Positions 53,032-62,443 are shown, numbered from the stretch's first letter. The stretch is 64,000 nt of DNA from Lachnospiraceae bacterium (GCA_017618195.1 JAFZUW010000070.1:102119-166118); one strand, 5' to 3'. Notes: generated from the letters alone by a model not told the origin. Program-made: numbers and translations.

Positions 53032-55077
53032 GTCTACGGGCACGATTCCGAACAGACTCTCCCAACGCATCGTTTCCCCGGACGCTTTCACGCTCGGGAA
53101 AACTTCGCGGATCACCGCGCATAGGAACTGCGCCTTCGCTCTTAAATGTGCCCCCTGAAAATGATACGGCGAAGCAATATACATATACTCAAACGTTCTT
53201 GCACGGTCTTCGAGCACGTTCGATTTTGCGTACGCGTCGATGAACCAGGCGTCCGTTACGTCGTATAACGTCGTTCCGGAATAATCCGAGATCATTTCTC
53301 CTTTGCCGTCCAGATAAGAATCCGCAAAAGGATACTGCGGCGAATTCAGTTCTTCGCGCCAGTAGCGGGCGAAATCCACGCCGTTTTGCTCCTCGTATTC
53401 GCCGATCCGTACTTCCATCGCATGCATCAGCTCATGGGCAAAATTCTGCTCCAGTGCGGATGCGTATTTTACGCTGAACGCGATCTCAATCGTCTTGTCC
53501 GACGTATTGGTAAGCCCCGCCGGAACGGAAATCACATCCTTCGAAACCGCCCGGAACGAATCGCAAAGATAAATGTCAAGCCCGCCCTTCGTCTGTCCGG
53601 CAAGATCCGTAAAGAAGCCGGAAGGATACGCTCCCATATACTGCTCGAGAAGATCCAGAAAATCGCAGATCATGGTCTCATTCTCGCTCGCCTTCATCTC
53701 ATAGGAATACATCCGGCAGTGATCAAGCGCGAACTGCTCGTAATAAACGTGTACGCCGGGATAATTTGCCTCAATCCGCCCTGCCGTTTCCGCGGCGCGC
53801 GGATATTTTTCTTTCGGGGTGTAAATCTGATAGGACGCATCGGCCTTCGCGGGCTCCCCGCCCGCATCCAGCAGGAATATTTCGGAACTGAAATCGTCCC
53901 GGTATGCGGCGATCAGCAGATATCCTTCCTTACCGAATCCGATCGTATCAAACATCGAATAATCCGAGCGGAATATCGACGTATCGAGACGCCCGGTCTC
54001 GCCGCCGTTTTCAAGACTCAGCACGCGGAAATGGTCCTCGTACTGATCGTTACCCTTAATCTCAAAGTATCTGCTCAGGATCCGGTCTTCCGCGCAGAGC
54101 GAAACGAATTCGTCCGCATACTGCTTCTTAAACGTACGGATCCGGTTCGTCTCATTAAGCTTCGACACCTGAAACTGCTTTTCGCTGTCATACTCGATGC
54201 AGCCGTCGTTCAGGTTTCCGAGATGCAGAAGCCCGCCCTCGGTCGTAACCCTGCCGTTAGCGCGGTTTACGGAATAAAGGCTCATCTCGCCGCCCTTTGT
54301 CTGTATCTTAAACCAGAGATAATTTCCTTTTTCGTAAACAAGATCGTTTAAAACATACGGCTCCGTTCCGATCCGGAAGCTCTCATCCATGGTCCGATCG
54401 GTTCCGAACGCATATCCGCGGATATAGCCGTCCGGCGTATGAACCCATGCTTTTCCGTCCGAAGTCGTACCGAGAACGACCGCTTCGGAACCGTATTCCC
54501 ATGCTTCGCTCATTCCGCCCGCATAAGGCTTCTTACGGTACATTACACCCGTATTTTCGAAAATCTCAAACAGCGTTCCGTCCGGTCCGAGACTGTAGCG
54601 TACGTCACCGGGCGCGGTCTTACCGTAGATCCTGCGCTCGGGCGCAAGAAGCGGGAACAGGCAGTACGTGCCGGTCACGTCAAGTCCGTAGCCGTCCCTG
54701 ATGTCGGAATAGACCATCAATACGTAGCCGTCTCGGTAATCGCCCTGACGGAGCGCGTAATCCTTCCCGAGCGAGCAGACGTCGAGCCGGTACAGGTTCT
54801 CCTTATACTCTTCGGGATAAACGTCCGAGATCACCCGCGTTAAGATCGGGTCGGGCGTCGGGTCCGGCGTCGGGGTCGGCGTAGGCGTCGGAGTCGGCGT
54901 CGCGGTGGGCGTCGGCGCCTGCGTTACGGGAACCGCCGTAGGCACAGGCGTTACCGTAAGAACCGCCGTCGGGCTTAAAATGTCCTTCTGTTTGCCGGGT
55001 TCCTTACCTTTCCGTCCGCAGGCGGCAAGCAGCAGAACCATCCCGAGTATGATAATTGTCTTTCGCATATTCTTCAT
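52999..55077 (-). CDS. Lipoprotein with a Pro-Thr linker and HExxH motif
   Basis: 692 residues with a lipobox (GMVLLLAAC), then a linker of repeated Pro-Thr and Pro-Asp units (about 51-77), a large domain, and FAHELMHAMEVR with the HExxH zinc motif of metallopeptidases near residue 560. The other residues needed are uncertain. It is probably a surface metalloprotease-like protein. Start at 55077 follows AAGGATTTTCGGA. Its last codons lie within the direct repeat of the convergent gene. Confidence 0.7.
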   Translation of the reverse strand: MKNMRKTIIILGMVLLLAACGRKGKEPGKQKDILSPTAVLTVTPVPTAVPVTQAPTPTATPTPTPTPTPTPDPTPDPILTRVISDVYPEEYKENLYRLDVCSLGKDYALRQGDYRDGYVLMVYSDIRDGYGLDVTGTYCLFPLLAPERRIYGKTAPGDVRYSLGPDGTLFEIFENTGVMYRKKPYAGGMSEAWEYGSEAVVLGTTSDGKAWVHTPDGYIRGYAFGTDRTMDESFRIGTEPYVLNDLVYEKGNYLWFKIQTKGGEMSLYSVNRANGRVTTEGGLLHLGNLNDGCIEYDSEKQFQVSKLNETNRIRTFKKQYADEFVSLCAEDRILSRYFEIKGNDQYEDHFRVLSLENGGETGRLDTSIFRSDYSMFDTIGFGKEGYLLIAAYRDDFSSEIFLLDAGGEPAKADASYQIYTPKEKYPRAAETAGRIEANYPGVHVYYEQFALDHCRMYSYEMKASENETMICDFLDLLEQYMGAYPSGFFTDLAGQTKGGLDIYLCDSFRAVSKDVISVPAGLTNTSDKTIEIAFSVKYASALEQNFAHELMHAMEVRIGEYEEQNGVDFARYWREELNSPQYPFADSYLDGKGEMISDYSGTTLYDVTDAWFIDAYAKSNVLEDRARTFEYMYIASPYHFQGAHLRAKAQFLCAVIREVFPSVKASGETMRWESLFGIVPVDGYLTSCKAEH

Positions 55078-55114
55078 TCCGAAAATCCTTTTTGATCCCT
55101 TCCGTCCGGCCGTG

Positions 55115-55145
55115 CCGAACAAAAAAGCCGCGCTGAGGGCGCGGC
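55115..55145 (-). terminator. Intrinsic terminator after the HAD gene
   Basis: GCCGCGC and GCGCGGC stem with a 5-base loop followed by TTTTTTG on the minus strand. It ends the three-gene radical SAM operon. Confidence 0.9.
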
Positions 55146-55164
55146 CGATAACCCGTAGCAGGCT

Positions 55165-55635
55165 TCACAGATCACAGACGATCTGCGCCACATGGGTTCC
55201 TTTGATTCCTTTTCCGATAGCATCCAAAACAAGGGAATAAGTGTCTTCGACAAGTTCGCATTCCGCAGGGTCAACGCCCAATGCATCCGCAATCTCGAGT
55301 ATCTTCAGCGTCTTTTCGCTGTCCTTACGGACCGTCAGTATTTCCCGGAACAGATCCGGACACCACTTGGCGATGATATGTTCTTTCGACAGATCCTCCT
55401 CTTTCGTCTGCGAAGTCGAAAGAACATACAGCTCCGCGCCCCTGCAGCGGAGTTCCCTTGCGTAACGGATCACCGGCATGACCGGCTTACAGAAATGATA
55501 CGAGTCCTCCCGGTACGTCCGGCAGAATTCTAACCATTGTTCGTCCGTCATACCCGCCTGCAATACTCCGTTCACCGGATAGTAAGGCGCGCTCAGCGTT
55601 CCGTCAATATCGAAAAAAGCGAGTTTTGTGCTCAT
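55165..55635 (-). CDS. HAD-superfamily hydrolase
   Basis: 156 residues with the nucleophile motif FFDIDGTL, a Ser/Thr motif VLSTSQTKE, a Lys in VRKDSEK and a late acidic VEDTYSLV, typical of the HAD fold. It starts by a 4-base overlap (ATGA) with the stop of the radical SAM gene. The role may be to remove a phosphate from the system's product; the substrate is unknown. Confidence 0.82.
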   Translation of the reverse strand: MSTKLAFFDIDGTLSAPYYPVNGVLQAGMTDEQWLEFCRTYREDSYHFCKPVMPVIRYARELRCRGAELYVLSTSQTKEEDLSKEHIIAKWCPDLFREILTVRKDSEKTLKILEIADALGVDPAECELVEDTYSLVLDAIGKGIKGTHVAQIVCDL

Positions 55636-56264
55636 GTTTCGGTCCCCTCACGAATAATATAGGAGAATAATTCGATTTTGTCAAATTCGCCGATCTCCCG
55701 GATGCGCTCGGCACTCCGTGTGCAATCGTCCGGCGTATTGAAATCCGGGATCAGCGGAATGCGCACGCGGACCTTTCCGGCAAGCCCGCTTTCCGCAAGC
55801 AGTCTGAGGTTATTATATGCCCTCTCGCCGGATATTCCGGTATACGCGAGGTATGTTTCCGGATCGGTTTCCTTAATATCCGCAATGTAATAATCGACAT
55901 ACGGCATAATAAGCCTCAGGTTCTCCTCGGGCACGTTCAGACTGGTCTCCAAAATCAGTTTCCATTCCTTCGGCATGATTTCGGCGAAATCCCGGATAAA
56001 CGCAGCGTGCAGAAGCGGTTCGCCGCCTCCGAACACGATGCCTCCGCCGGTTGCCTGAAAATACAGGTCATCGATCCGGACCATCTCCAGAAGTTCCTCC
56101 GGAGTCACGTTCCGCACAAGGTCGTTCCTGGTAAGGATTGGTTTGTTGATACAGTACCGGCAGGACAGGGGACACCCCATCGAGGCAACAAGCGTTGTCA
56201 CGCCTTCTCCGTCCGTCTCCATCCGAAGACGGTCATAATTGATTAACGGAAGTAGATTACTCAT
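55632..56264 (-). CDS. PFL-activase-like radical SAM protein
   Basis: 210 residues with CPLSCRYC (C-x3-C-x2-C), GGGEPLL and VRVRIPLIPDFN, resembling glycyl-radical-activating enzymes but without an auxiliary ferredoxin domain. It overlaps the upstream Cys-rich gene by 8 bases and the downstream HAD gene by 4, so all are translationally coupled. No glycyl radical enzyme gene is nearby, so activating the Cys-rich neighbour is a possibility. Confidence 0.82.
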   Translation of the reverse strand: MSNLLPLINYDRLRMETDGEGVTTLVASMGCPLSCRYCINKPILTRNDLVRNVTPEELLEMVRIDDLYFQATGGGIVFGGGEPLLHAAFIRDFAEIMPKEWKLILETSLNVPEENLRLIMPYVDYYIADIKETDPETYLAYTGISGERAYNNLRLLAESGLAGKVRVRIPLIPDFNTPDDCTRSAERIREIGEFDKIELFSYIIREGTET

Positions 56265-56706
56265 CTGCTAAAGTCTCTTCACAATAGGTTTCTTCCTCAG
56301 CCTTGTCTTCATTATACTGCAGCTCATCATAACCCTGATAACTGACGTCGCCCTCAAGCGGCTCTATCAGCTCACCCATAACCGGAGGCTGCATCAGACC
56401 GTCAACCTGCTGATGGTACATCGGATTCATAATCGAATCCACCCAGTCGATAACGTCTCCCGGAGTGCAAGCCGTAGTCGTAACAATCATTCCGGCAGCA
56501 AGACCCGCCACCGCCACATGCTTCCCGATCTTTCTGCGAAGGGACAGCTCTCTTTCGAGTTCCCGAAGTTCCGCCTCGCATTTCGGACAGGTGCCTTTGC
56601 ATTCGCCCTTGTGCTTACATTCCTCAACAACATACTGGATATCGTTCTCCTCGGCGATCTTCTTGCGGATCTGCTTCAGGATCTTACATTTTTCTTTTCC
56701 TTTCAT
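56257..56706 (-). CDS. Cys-rich membrane protein in the radical SAM operon
   Basis: 149 residues: an N-terminal Cys cluster (ECKHKGECKGTCPKC), a helical stretch, a hydrophobic segment (about 68-85) ending in a Cys, and a flexible acidic C terminus rich in Pro, Met and Glu. The cluster resembles a zinc- or iron-binding site. Start at 56706 follows AAGGAGG. It is the first gene of the coupled operon with the radical SAM and HAD genes; being their substrate or partner is inferred. Confidence 0.72.
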   Translation of the reverse strand: MKGKEKCKILKQIRKKIAEENDIQYVVEECKHKGECKGTCPKCEAELRELERELSLRRKIGKHVAVAGLAAGMIVTTTACTPGDVIDWVDSIMNPMYHQQVDGLMQPPVMGELIEPLEGDVSYQGYDELQYNEDKAEEETYCEETLADE

Positions 56707-56765
56707 AAAACGGCCTCCTTTTCCACACATTGGATAACTCTTGAATGCGTGAAGCGGCGGAACGG

Positions 56766-56802
56766 TCACAAAATATCTGCCGGGACCGCTGCCCCGGCAG
56801 AT
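56766..56802 (-). terminator. Intrinsic terminator after the 56822 gene
   Basis: ATCTGCCGGG and CCCGGCAGAT form a 10-pair stem with ATTTTGTG following on the minus strand. Confidence 0.82.
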
Positions 56803-56821
56803 TATCCGTTTCGTTTCGGTA

Positions 56822-57523
56822 TCATTTGGCTTTACGGGTGGCCGCGCGGAACACGATCCAGTCCCGGAAAGAGTACGTCTCCATCTTATAAATGCAGGGC
56901 GGTTCGCGGTATTCGCCGAGGTGTCTTGCGCGCTCCAGTTCCTTATCCGTGATAAAACCGTCCTTTTCAATCTTATCCTTCAGGCGGCGCAGCTCGGAAA
57001 TTCTGCCGTGCAGATCGCCGATACAGTCAAAATAAAACTCCCGTTCGCCTTTGTAACTCCGGATATAATTCTGCTCCACCAATACGTCATGCGGGTTGGA
57101 GCGTTCCTTGATCAGATACGAAGTCAGGTTATTGAGGGTCCGAAGTCCGAAGAAAGCAGCACCCGCGACGCAGATCGCGCAGAGGAAGAAGAAACTCACC
57201 ACTCCGCCGACACCCATCTTCAATGCTAAGAAAGCAAATACGATCGAGCCCGCTCCGGACGCAACAAAACATACGGCATTGCCGACCACGGCCAGAAAAT
57301 CCCTGTTTCTGCGCTCATCGATCGCCACAATGTCCTTCTCAAAAACTTCCGCAAAGGTGGACAGTTTCGTGATCCCCTGCTCAACGGCTTCCAGCTGGTA
57401 TCCGTATCTTGCGGTCTCAAATCCGCCGTCTTTCTCAGCCGGCTTCAGTTTCGCTCCTGTTCTTTCCCGGTTGTATTCCGCGAGTTCCCGGTCCAGTTCG
57501 TCAAGATAAGCTTCGTTCTCCAT
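56822..57523 (-). CDS. Two-helix membrane protein, paralog 1
   Basis: 233 residues: an acidic N terminus with ELDRELAEYN, two membrane helices (about 85-130), then a coiled charged domain with RISELRRLKDKIEKDG. The same layout occurs in the upstream gene (57565). No family is known. The start at 57523 follows GGAAAGGATGCAGAA. Function unknown; the pair may form a membrane complex. Confidence 0.72.
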   Translation of the reverse strand: MENEAYLDELDRELAEYNRERTGAKLKPAEKDGGFETARYGYQLEAVEQGITKLSTFAEVFEKDIVAIDERRNRDFLAVVGNAVCFVASGAGSIVFAFLALKMGVGGVVSFFFLCAICVAGAAFFGLRTLNNLTSYLIKERSNPHDVLVEQNYIRSYKGEREFYFDCIGDLHGRISELRRLKDKIEKDGFITDKELERARHLGEYREPPCIYKMETYSFRDWIVFRAATRKAK

Positions 57524-57564
57524 TTCTGCATCCTTTCCGAATCGAATCGTATTACACACTGGTT

Positions 57565-58308
57565 CTATTTCTTAAAGATGTATTCCGCCCATTCTCCGAG
57601 ATTAAATTTTTCATTCACATAGATTGACGGATGGTTGTTGATGTGAACAACCGACAGCATCTTCTCGAGTTCCTCTTCCGTCAGCAGTCCGTTCTTATGT
57701 ATAGTCTTCTCCCACCGGTCCAGCTCATCCATTCTGCCTTTGATCTCACCCATACGGTGATGCGCGTGCAGTTGCTGCTTAAGATACGTATTGGCTTTCT
57801 TTTCTTCGACAAATGCGGACGCCGGATCCGCAATGCACATGATCTGATGGTTGGCCGTCCGCCTAAGCATGACCAGTATCTGGCGAACGGTGAAACCGCA
57901 CAGGATCACGAGCAGAACAAACCACGGAACAATGATCTGCGGCGCCTTCAGCAGGAACAGGATCCCAAACAATATGAAAAGAAATCCCGCCGTGCAGAGC
58001 CACTCGGAAACAATCGTCTTTCCTTCCCGCTCGCGCACCTTATCCACCGCTTCGTAATCCGCCCGCTCCGAATCAAGCATCTTCTGAAGCTTGTCCCGGA
58101 CGGTTTCCAGCTTCGAGAGCTGAATCTGCTGCATCTCCGTAGTCTCCGGATCCTCATCGGTCGGATCCTCATCAAACGGATTCCAGATTCTCGGACCGTC
58201 GTCTTCATCGAGCACCGGTTTTCTCGGCTTCTCCCGCTCTTCTTCATCAAGCCGGAATTGCTCCAGCTGACGGTCCAGTTCTTCCATATCCAAATCGTTG
58301 GTAATCAT
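57565..58308 (-). CDS. Two-helix membrane protein, paralog 2
   Basis: 247 residues with the same order as its neighbour: an acidic N terminus with ELDRQLEQFR, two helices (about 105-150), then a charged domain with GRMDELDRWEKTIHKNGLLT. The shared words (ELDR, helix pair, GRxxEL, KxGxxT) show a tandem duplication that has diverged. A divergent promoter region lies upstream; it faces proS. Function unknown. Confidence 0.72.
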   Translation of the reverse strand: MITNDLDMEELDRQLEQFRLDEEEREKPRKPVLDEDDGPRIWNPFDEDPTDEDPETTEMQQIQLSKLETVRDKLQKMLDSERADYEAVDKVREREGKTIVSEWLCTAGFLFILFGILFLLKAPQIIVPWFVLLVILCGFTVRQILVMLRRTANHQIMCIADPASAFVEEKKANTYLKQQLHAHHRMGEIKGRMDELDRWEKTIHKNGLLTEEELEKMLSVVHINNHPSIYVNEKFNLGEWAEYIFKK

Positions 58309-58459
58309 ATCGTCCCGGCGACAGCCTTCTCCCCTTTCCGAAAATCCTTATTATAGTTATTTTACAAAACTCTCCCCCACATTACAAGAACATTTTGGCA
58401 TTTGCCGCGCCGGGAAAAATCTCTTTTCCGGCGGTTTCCCGGCGGTTCTGCTATTTTCC

Positions 58460-58488
58460 TTGACTTTTGTGCGGAAAAACAGTAGGAT
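58460..58488 (+). promoter_or_regulatory. Promoter of proS
   Basis: TTGACT (58460-58465) and TAGGAT (58483-58488) with a 17-base spacer, about 60 bases before the start. The short leader rules out a T-box. Confidence 0.78.
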
Positions 58489-58548
58489 TCTCCTTATGAA
58501 GGGATCCGCCGAAAGGATTCCGATCGCTACATCAGGAGGACATATCGT

Positions 58549-59979
58549 ATGGCAGAGAATTTTGTTGAGTCCATTACCAATATGGAAGACGATTTCGCCC
58601 AGTGGTATACGGACATCGTAAAAAAAGCGGAACTTGTGGATTATTCCGGCATCAAGGGATGTATGGTAATCCGTCCGGCAGGCTACGCAATTTGGGAAAA
58701 TATTCAGAAAGAGCTTGACCGCCGCTTCAAGGAAACCGGCGTGGAGAACTGCTATCTTCCGATGTTTATCCCGGAAAGCCTCCTGAATAAAGAGAAAGAC
58801 CACGTGGAAGGCTTTGCTCCGGAAGTCGCATGGGTAACCATGGGCGGCGGCGAGACGCTTCAGGAGCGCATGTGCGTACGTCCCACTTCCGAGACGCTTT
58901 TCTGCGATTTCTATTCGCACATCGTACACTCCTACCGCGATCTTCCGAAAGTATATAACCAGTGGTGCTCGGTAGTACGCTGGGAGAAGACGACGAGACC
59001 GTTCCTCCGCTCCATGGAATTTTTGTGGCAGGAAGGACATACGATTCATGCTACCGCCGAAGAGGCACAGGCAAGAACCGAGCAGATGCTGAATCTGTAC
59101 GCGGACTTCTGTGAAGAGGTTCTCGCAATCCCGATGGTAAGAGGCCGCAAGACCGATAAGGAGAAATTTGCCGGTGCGGAAGCAACCTATACGATTGAAG
59201 CACTGATGCACGACGGCAAGGCGCTGCAGTCCGGCACGAGCCACAACTTCGGTGACGGCTTCGCAAGAGCATTCGGTATCCAGTATACCGACAAGGAGAA
59301 TAAGCTCGTATATCCTCACCAGACCAGCTGGGGTATGACGACCCGTCTGATCGGCGCCATCATCATGGTACACGGTGACAACTCCGGTCTTGTTCTTCCT
59401 CCGCTTGTTGCACCGGTACAGGCTGTGATCATCCCGATCCAGCAGAAGAAGGAAGGCGTTCTCGATGCCGCTTACGCGCTCCGTGACCGTCTGAAGACTT
59501 CGACCCGCATCAAAGTGGACGATTCCGAGAAGTCTCCGGGCTTCAAGTTCGCCGAGCAGGAGATGCGCGGCATTCCGGTTCGTATTGAAATCGGGCCGAA
59601 GGATCTCGCCAACAATCAGGCCGTACTCGTACGCCGCGATACCCGCGAGAAGCTTATCGTTTCGCTTGACGAGATTGAAGAGAAGCTTGCGGAACTCCTT
59701 AAAACGATCCAGTCCGACATGCTCGAGCGTGCACGCGCACACCGCGACGCTCACACCTATGAGGCACGTACGATGGAAGAACTCAAGGATATCGCCGACA
59801 ACAAGCCCGGCTTCATCAAAGCCATGTGGTGCGGCGACCGTGCATGTGAAGACGCCATCAAGGAACAGGCCGGCGTTACATCCCGCTGCATGCCTTTCAA
59901 GCAGGAGACGCTTTCCGATACCTGCGTATGCTGCGGCAAGAAGGCCAAGTCACTCGTTTACTGGGGCAAGGCTTACTAA
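58549..59979 (+). CDS. proS: Prolyl-tRNA synthetase, type 3
   Basis: 476 residues, the short ProS form also found in archaea. It has the class II motifs with RPTSET and the C-terminal zinc-binding domain ([21 protein letters not shown]). It charges tRNA(Pro). AGGAGG precedes the ATG; its own promoter and terminator make it monocistronic, and it is oriented opposite to its neighbours. Confidence 0.96.
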   Translation: MAENFVESITNMEDDFAQWYTDIVKKAELVDYSGIKGCMVIRPAGYAIWENIQKELDRRFKETGVENCYLPMFIPESLLNKEKDHVEGFAPEVAWVTMGGGETLQERMCVRPTSETLFCDFYSHIVHSYRDLPKVYNQWCSVVRWEKTTRPFLRSMEFLWQEGHTIHATAEEAQARTEQMLNLYADFCEEVLAIPMVRGRKTDKEKFAGAEATYTIEALMHDGKALQSGTSHNFGDGFARAFGIQYTDKENKLVYPHQTSWGMTTRLIGAIIMVHGDNSGLVLPPLVAPVQAVIIPIQQKKEGVLDAAYALRDRLKTSTRIKVDDSEKSPGFKFAEQEMRGIPVRIEIGPKDLANNQAVLVRRDTREKLIVSLDEIEEKLAELLKTIQSDMLERARAHRDAHTYEARTMEELKDIADNKPGFIKAMWCGDRACEDAIKEQAGVTSRCMPFKQETLSDTCVCCGKKAKSLVYWGKAY

Positions 59980-60038
59980 AATCCTTACGAATTCAAACGG
60001 ACGGTTATCAGACCGGCCGAAAACGAATAAAAAAAATT

Positions 60039-60087
60039 ACCGGAGACCGGTTCGGAAATGCTTCCGTACCGTCTCCGGTTTTTTATG
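60039..60087 (+). terminator. Intrinsic terminator after proS
   Basis: ACCGGAGAC pairs with GTCTCCGGT in a long interrupted hairpin, followed by TTTTTT. Confidence 0.9.
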
Positions 60088-60144
60088 TCTGAAAATGTGT
60101 GATTTCTTCGGAATTCCGGGATTTCTTTTCGAAAACCTTTTCCT

Positions 60145-60777
60145 TTAGAATCCGAGGTTCTCGTTAACAAGGATCACATGCACGCGGTCCTTGTGCCGCT
60201 CGAAGCGGGTGATCAGGAACTGACAGCAGATCGTATCGATCGACTTACAGTCCATGCAGCGCCCGACCTTATTGCAGGGCGTATTGAGTCCGAACCGCTG
60301 TGCGTTGATTGTTGCTGCTTCATTGCGGGCGCGCTTGATCGCGGCGTCAACATCCTTCGCGACCTTGTTCATGCCGACAATAAGGATCAGTTTCTTCGGC
60401 CCGTACGCATAAGCGGATACGCGGTTTGAGTTGCCGTCGATGTTTACAAGGATGCCGTCCTCGGTAATGGCATTGGTGCTTCCCAAGAATACATCCGCAT
60501 CGTAGGCGAACATTTCCGCGGCACGCTTATCGGCAGCCTTCTCGCGGTTGCAGTATTCATAATCCGGTCCGCTCACGGCTTCAGTGAGACCGATCTCCGC
60601 GATGGACATCGATCCGCCGTTTGTAATCTTGCTTCCCTTCGGAATCAGCGAAAGAGCCTTCTCCAAAGCCTCTTCCTTCGTCTGAACGTAGTAACCGGTC
60701 ATGTTTCTTGAGGCAAGTCCTTTGATGATCTGCTCCGCAAGCAGATCGTTTCTGCGGTTTCGATTCGTCTCTTTCAT
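60145..60777 (-). CDS. LUD-domain protein (LutC/YkgG-like)
   Basis: 210 residues of the DUF162/LUD fold (ITNGGSMSIAEIGL, VFLGSTNAITEDG) with a Cys-rich region (CNKVGRCMDCKSID). In lactate utilisation, LutC works with LutA and LutB, but none is present here. The Cys set suggests metal or cluster binding. Start at 60777 follows AGAGAGGTGCAGAG. Confidence 0.86.
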   Translation of the reverse strand: MKETNRNRRNDLLAEQIIKGLASRNMTGYYVQTKEEALEKALSLIPKGSKITNGGSMSIAEIGLTEAVSGPDYEYCNREKAADKRAAEMFAYDADVFLGSTNAITEDGILVNIDGNSNRVSAYAYGPKKLILIVGMNKVAKDVDAAIKRARNEAATINAQRFGLNTPCNKVGRCMDCKSIDTICCQFLITRFERHKDRVHVILVNENLGF

Positions 60778-60790
60778 CTCTGCACCTCTC

Positions 60791-61555
60791 TTATGCAAGC
60801 ACTGCGGAAAGATATGCGTATCCTTCCTCCGCTGCCTTCTCTACATACTCTGCGCCTTCCGTGACCGTGAACCGGTCGCCGTCAACGGAAACCTTGATGC
60901 TAACCGGATATACGTATCCATGCTCAAAGGTAACCTCCGCCGCCTTCTTTGCTCCGAGTCTCTTCGGAGATACCAGAATACGTCCGGTTTTATCATAGCC
61001 GTCCCAGACATCGCACGCCCGGGCCTCCCCAATCAGCGCGTCCGCAATCCGGTCCGGCGGAAGGAAACTGGAATCCAGGATCAGATTGTAGTTATTGAAA
61101 TCAAAATAGTGAATTCCGTACAGTTCCTCATAACGCTTGTCCTCGTTCGCGGCCCGCGCGGCAAGCTGCGCTGCGGCGTCGGCCTCATCCTTATAGGTCT
61201 CCACCTCACCGCGGCTCGCGTCAGCATATACTCTTCGCGCTGCCTCGCCGAGGTCAACCGAAAGGAATACCTTAAAGGATTTCGCCACAAAATGCCACGC
61301 CAGGCGCGAGTCGAAAAGAATTGCCTTATCGGGATTCTCACGGCTGATCGCAGCCGTCTTATCATCAATCATATGGTCATACTGCGGATCCTTCGACATC
61401 AGTTCATTCATTTCAAGAACCGAGATTCCGAGATCGTCGGCGATGGAACGGATTACCTTTCCGGTGGAGAATATCTCCAGTCCGTATTTGGCTTCCAGAA
61501 TCTTGCTGACGGTCGACTTTCCGCTTCCGAGATTTCCGGTCAGTGTAATATGCAT
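60791..61555 (-). CDS. Cytidylate kinase-like P-loop protein
   Basis: 254 residues with Walker A GNLGSGKST (7-15) and the RLAWHFV and YADASRG segments of the cytidylate kinase-like family. It may phosphorylate a nucleoside or another small molecule; the usual CMP kinase is shorter. The C-terminal 60 residues form an extra beta domain (VKVSVDGDRFTV). It has its own promoter and a palindromic leader. Confidence 0.82.
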   Translation of the reverse strand: MHITLTGNLGSGKSTVSKILEAKYGLEIFSTGKVIRSIADDLGISVLEMNELMSKDPQYDHMIDDKTAAISRENPDKAILFDSRLAWHFVAKSFKVFLSVDLGEAARRVYADASRGEVETYKDEADAAAQLAARAANEDKRYEELYGIHYFDFNNYNLILDSSFLPPDRIADALIGEARACDVWDGYDKTGRILVSPKRLGAKKAAEVTFEHGYVYPVSIKVSVDGDRFTVTEGAEYVEKAAEEGYAYLSAVLA

Positions 61556-61576
61556 ATTGCCCCTCCGAAAGACACA

Positions 61577-61598
61577 CGCCGGGAAGACTTCCCGGCGG
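61577..61598. promoter_or_regulatory. Palindrome in the leader of the kinase gene
   Basis: CGCCGGGAAG-A-CTTCCCGGCG, a near-perfect palindrome between promoter and ribosome site. It could be an operator or a stable hairpin; no U-run follows. Confidence 0.55.
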
Positions 61599-61614
61599 GG
61601 TCGTATTTGTCTAG

Positions 61615-61643
61615 ATTATAACAACGAAGGGGCTCTCTTGCAA
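61615..61643 (-). promoter_or_regulatory. Promoter of the cytidylate-kinase-like gene
   Basis: On the minus strand TTGCAA (61638-61643) and TATAAT (61615-61620) with a 17-base spacer. Confidence 0.8.
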
Positions 61644-61657
61644 GATGCAGCGCGGGG

Positions 61658-62326
61658 TTATTTTCTCTTCTCGTAATCCGCGTTTACGGCTTCCGCCCAG
61701 TCTTCGCAGACCTTTCCTTTTCTGCGCATGGACTGTACGGCTCCGGCAACGCTTTCAAAGAGCGTGTGCGTTCCGACGCTGTCCGCGCAGTAGTTGACGG
61801 AATTCTGTCTGGCAAATCCGAAGCTCTCGCCGGTCTTGACCGCATCGATGTTCGCACCGAGGAACAGGAACTCCCAGCCGTTCTTCTGCTGCTCTTTTAC
61901 CATCTTCTTAACGGTATCTGCTTTGTACTCCCGGCTCGCATTCTCAAGTCCGTCGGTCGTTACCACGAAGATTACGTGCTCCGGAACGTCCTCCGGGCGG
62001 ATGTAGCGGTGAATGTCGCGGATGTGGTTGATTGTTCCGCCGAGCGCGTCGAGAAGCGCCGTGCAGCCGCCGACCGCGTACTCGCGTTCCGTCATGACCG
62101 GTACATCGTTCAGATCGATACGGTCATGAAGCGTGCTCGCCGTCGAATCGAACAGAACCGTGGTCACGAACGCTTTGCCGTCCTCTTTCTTCTGCTTCTC
62201 GATCATGCCGTTGAAGCCTCCGATCGTATCGCTTACAAGTCCCGACATCGAACCGCTCCGGTCAAGGATAAATACCATCTCGGTGATTCCGTTGTTTGCT
62301 CTTTCGATATTCTTATTGTTCTTCAT
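61658..62326 (-). CDS. VWA-domain protein
   Basis: 222 residues with a MIDAS motif DRSGS (22-26) and a later TDG in VFVVTTDGLENAS, a von Willebrand A fold without signal or membrane segment. Similar proteins (for example TerY-type) act in intracellular complexes. Start at 62326 follows AGGAGG. It lies next to the macro-domain gene, separated by a terminator. Confidence 0.86.
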   Translation of the reverse strand: MKNNKNIERANNGITEMVFILDRSGSMSGLVSDTIGGFNGMIEKQKKEDGKAFVTTVLFDSTASTLHDRIDLNDVPVMTEREYAVGGCTALLDALGGTINHIRDIHRYIRPEDVPEHVIFVVTTDGLENASREYKADTVKKMVKEQQKNGWEFLFLGANIDAVKTGESFGFARQNSVNYCADSVGTHTLFESVAGAVQSMRRKGKVCEDWAEAVNADYEKRK

Positions 62327-62393
62327 ATTTGTTTCCTCCTGATTATCCGTCCGGTCCGTGCCGGACTTTTTCTTTACACCTGCATCATAAAAG

Positions 62394-62443
62394 AAAAATA
62401 CCGCCGAATGGTCGCTTTGCAGGCGACATTTGACGGTATTTTT
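62394..62443 (-). terminator. Intrinsic terminator after the macro-domain gene
   Basis: AAAAATACCG and CGGTATTTTT bracket a second inner stem (AATGTCGCC with GGTCGCTTTG-type pairing), with TTTTTCTTTT on the minus strand. A shorter perfect hairpin (GCCTGCAG-TG-CTGCAGGC) lies just upstream at 62469-62486. Confidence 0.85.

Noticed and set aside
58489-58548. Possible T-box leader for proS
   Set aside because: The leader is only about 50 bases, with no specifier stem or antiterminator.
58357-59754. A 465-codon minus-strand open frame
   Set aside because: It is antisense to proS, whose motifs are clear.
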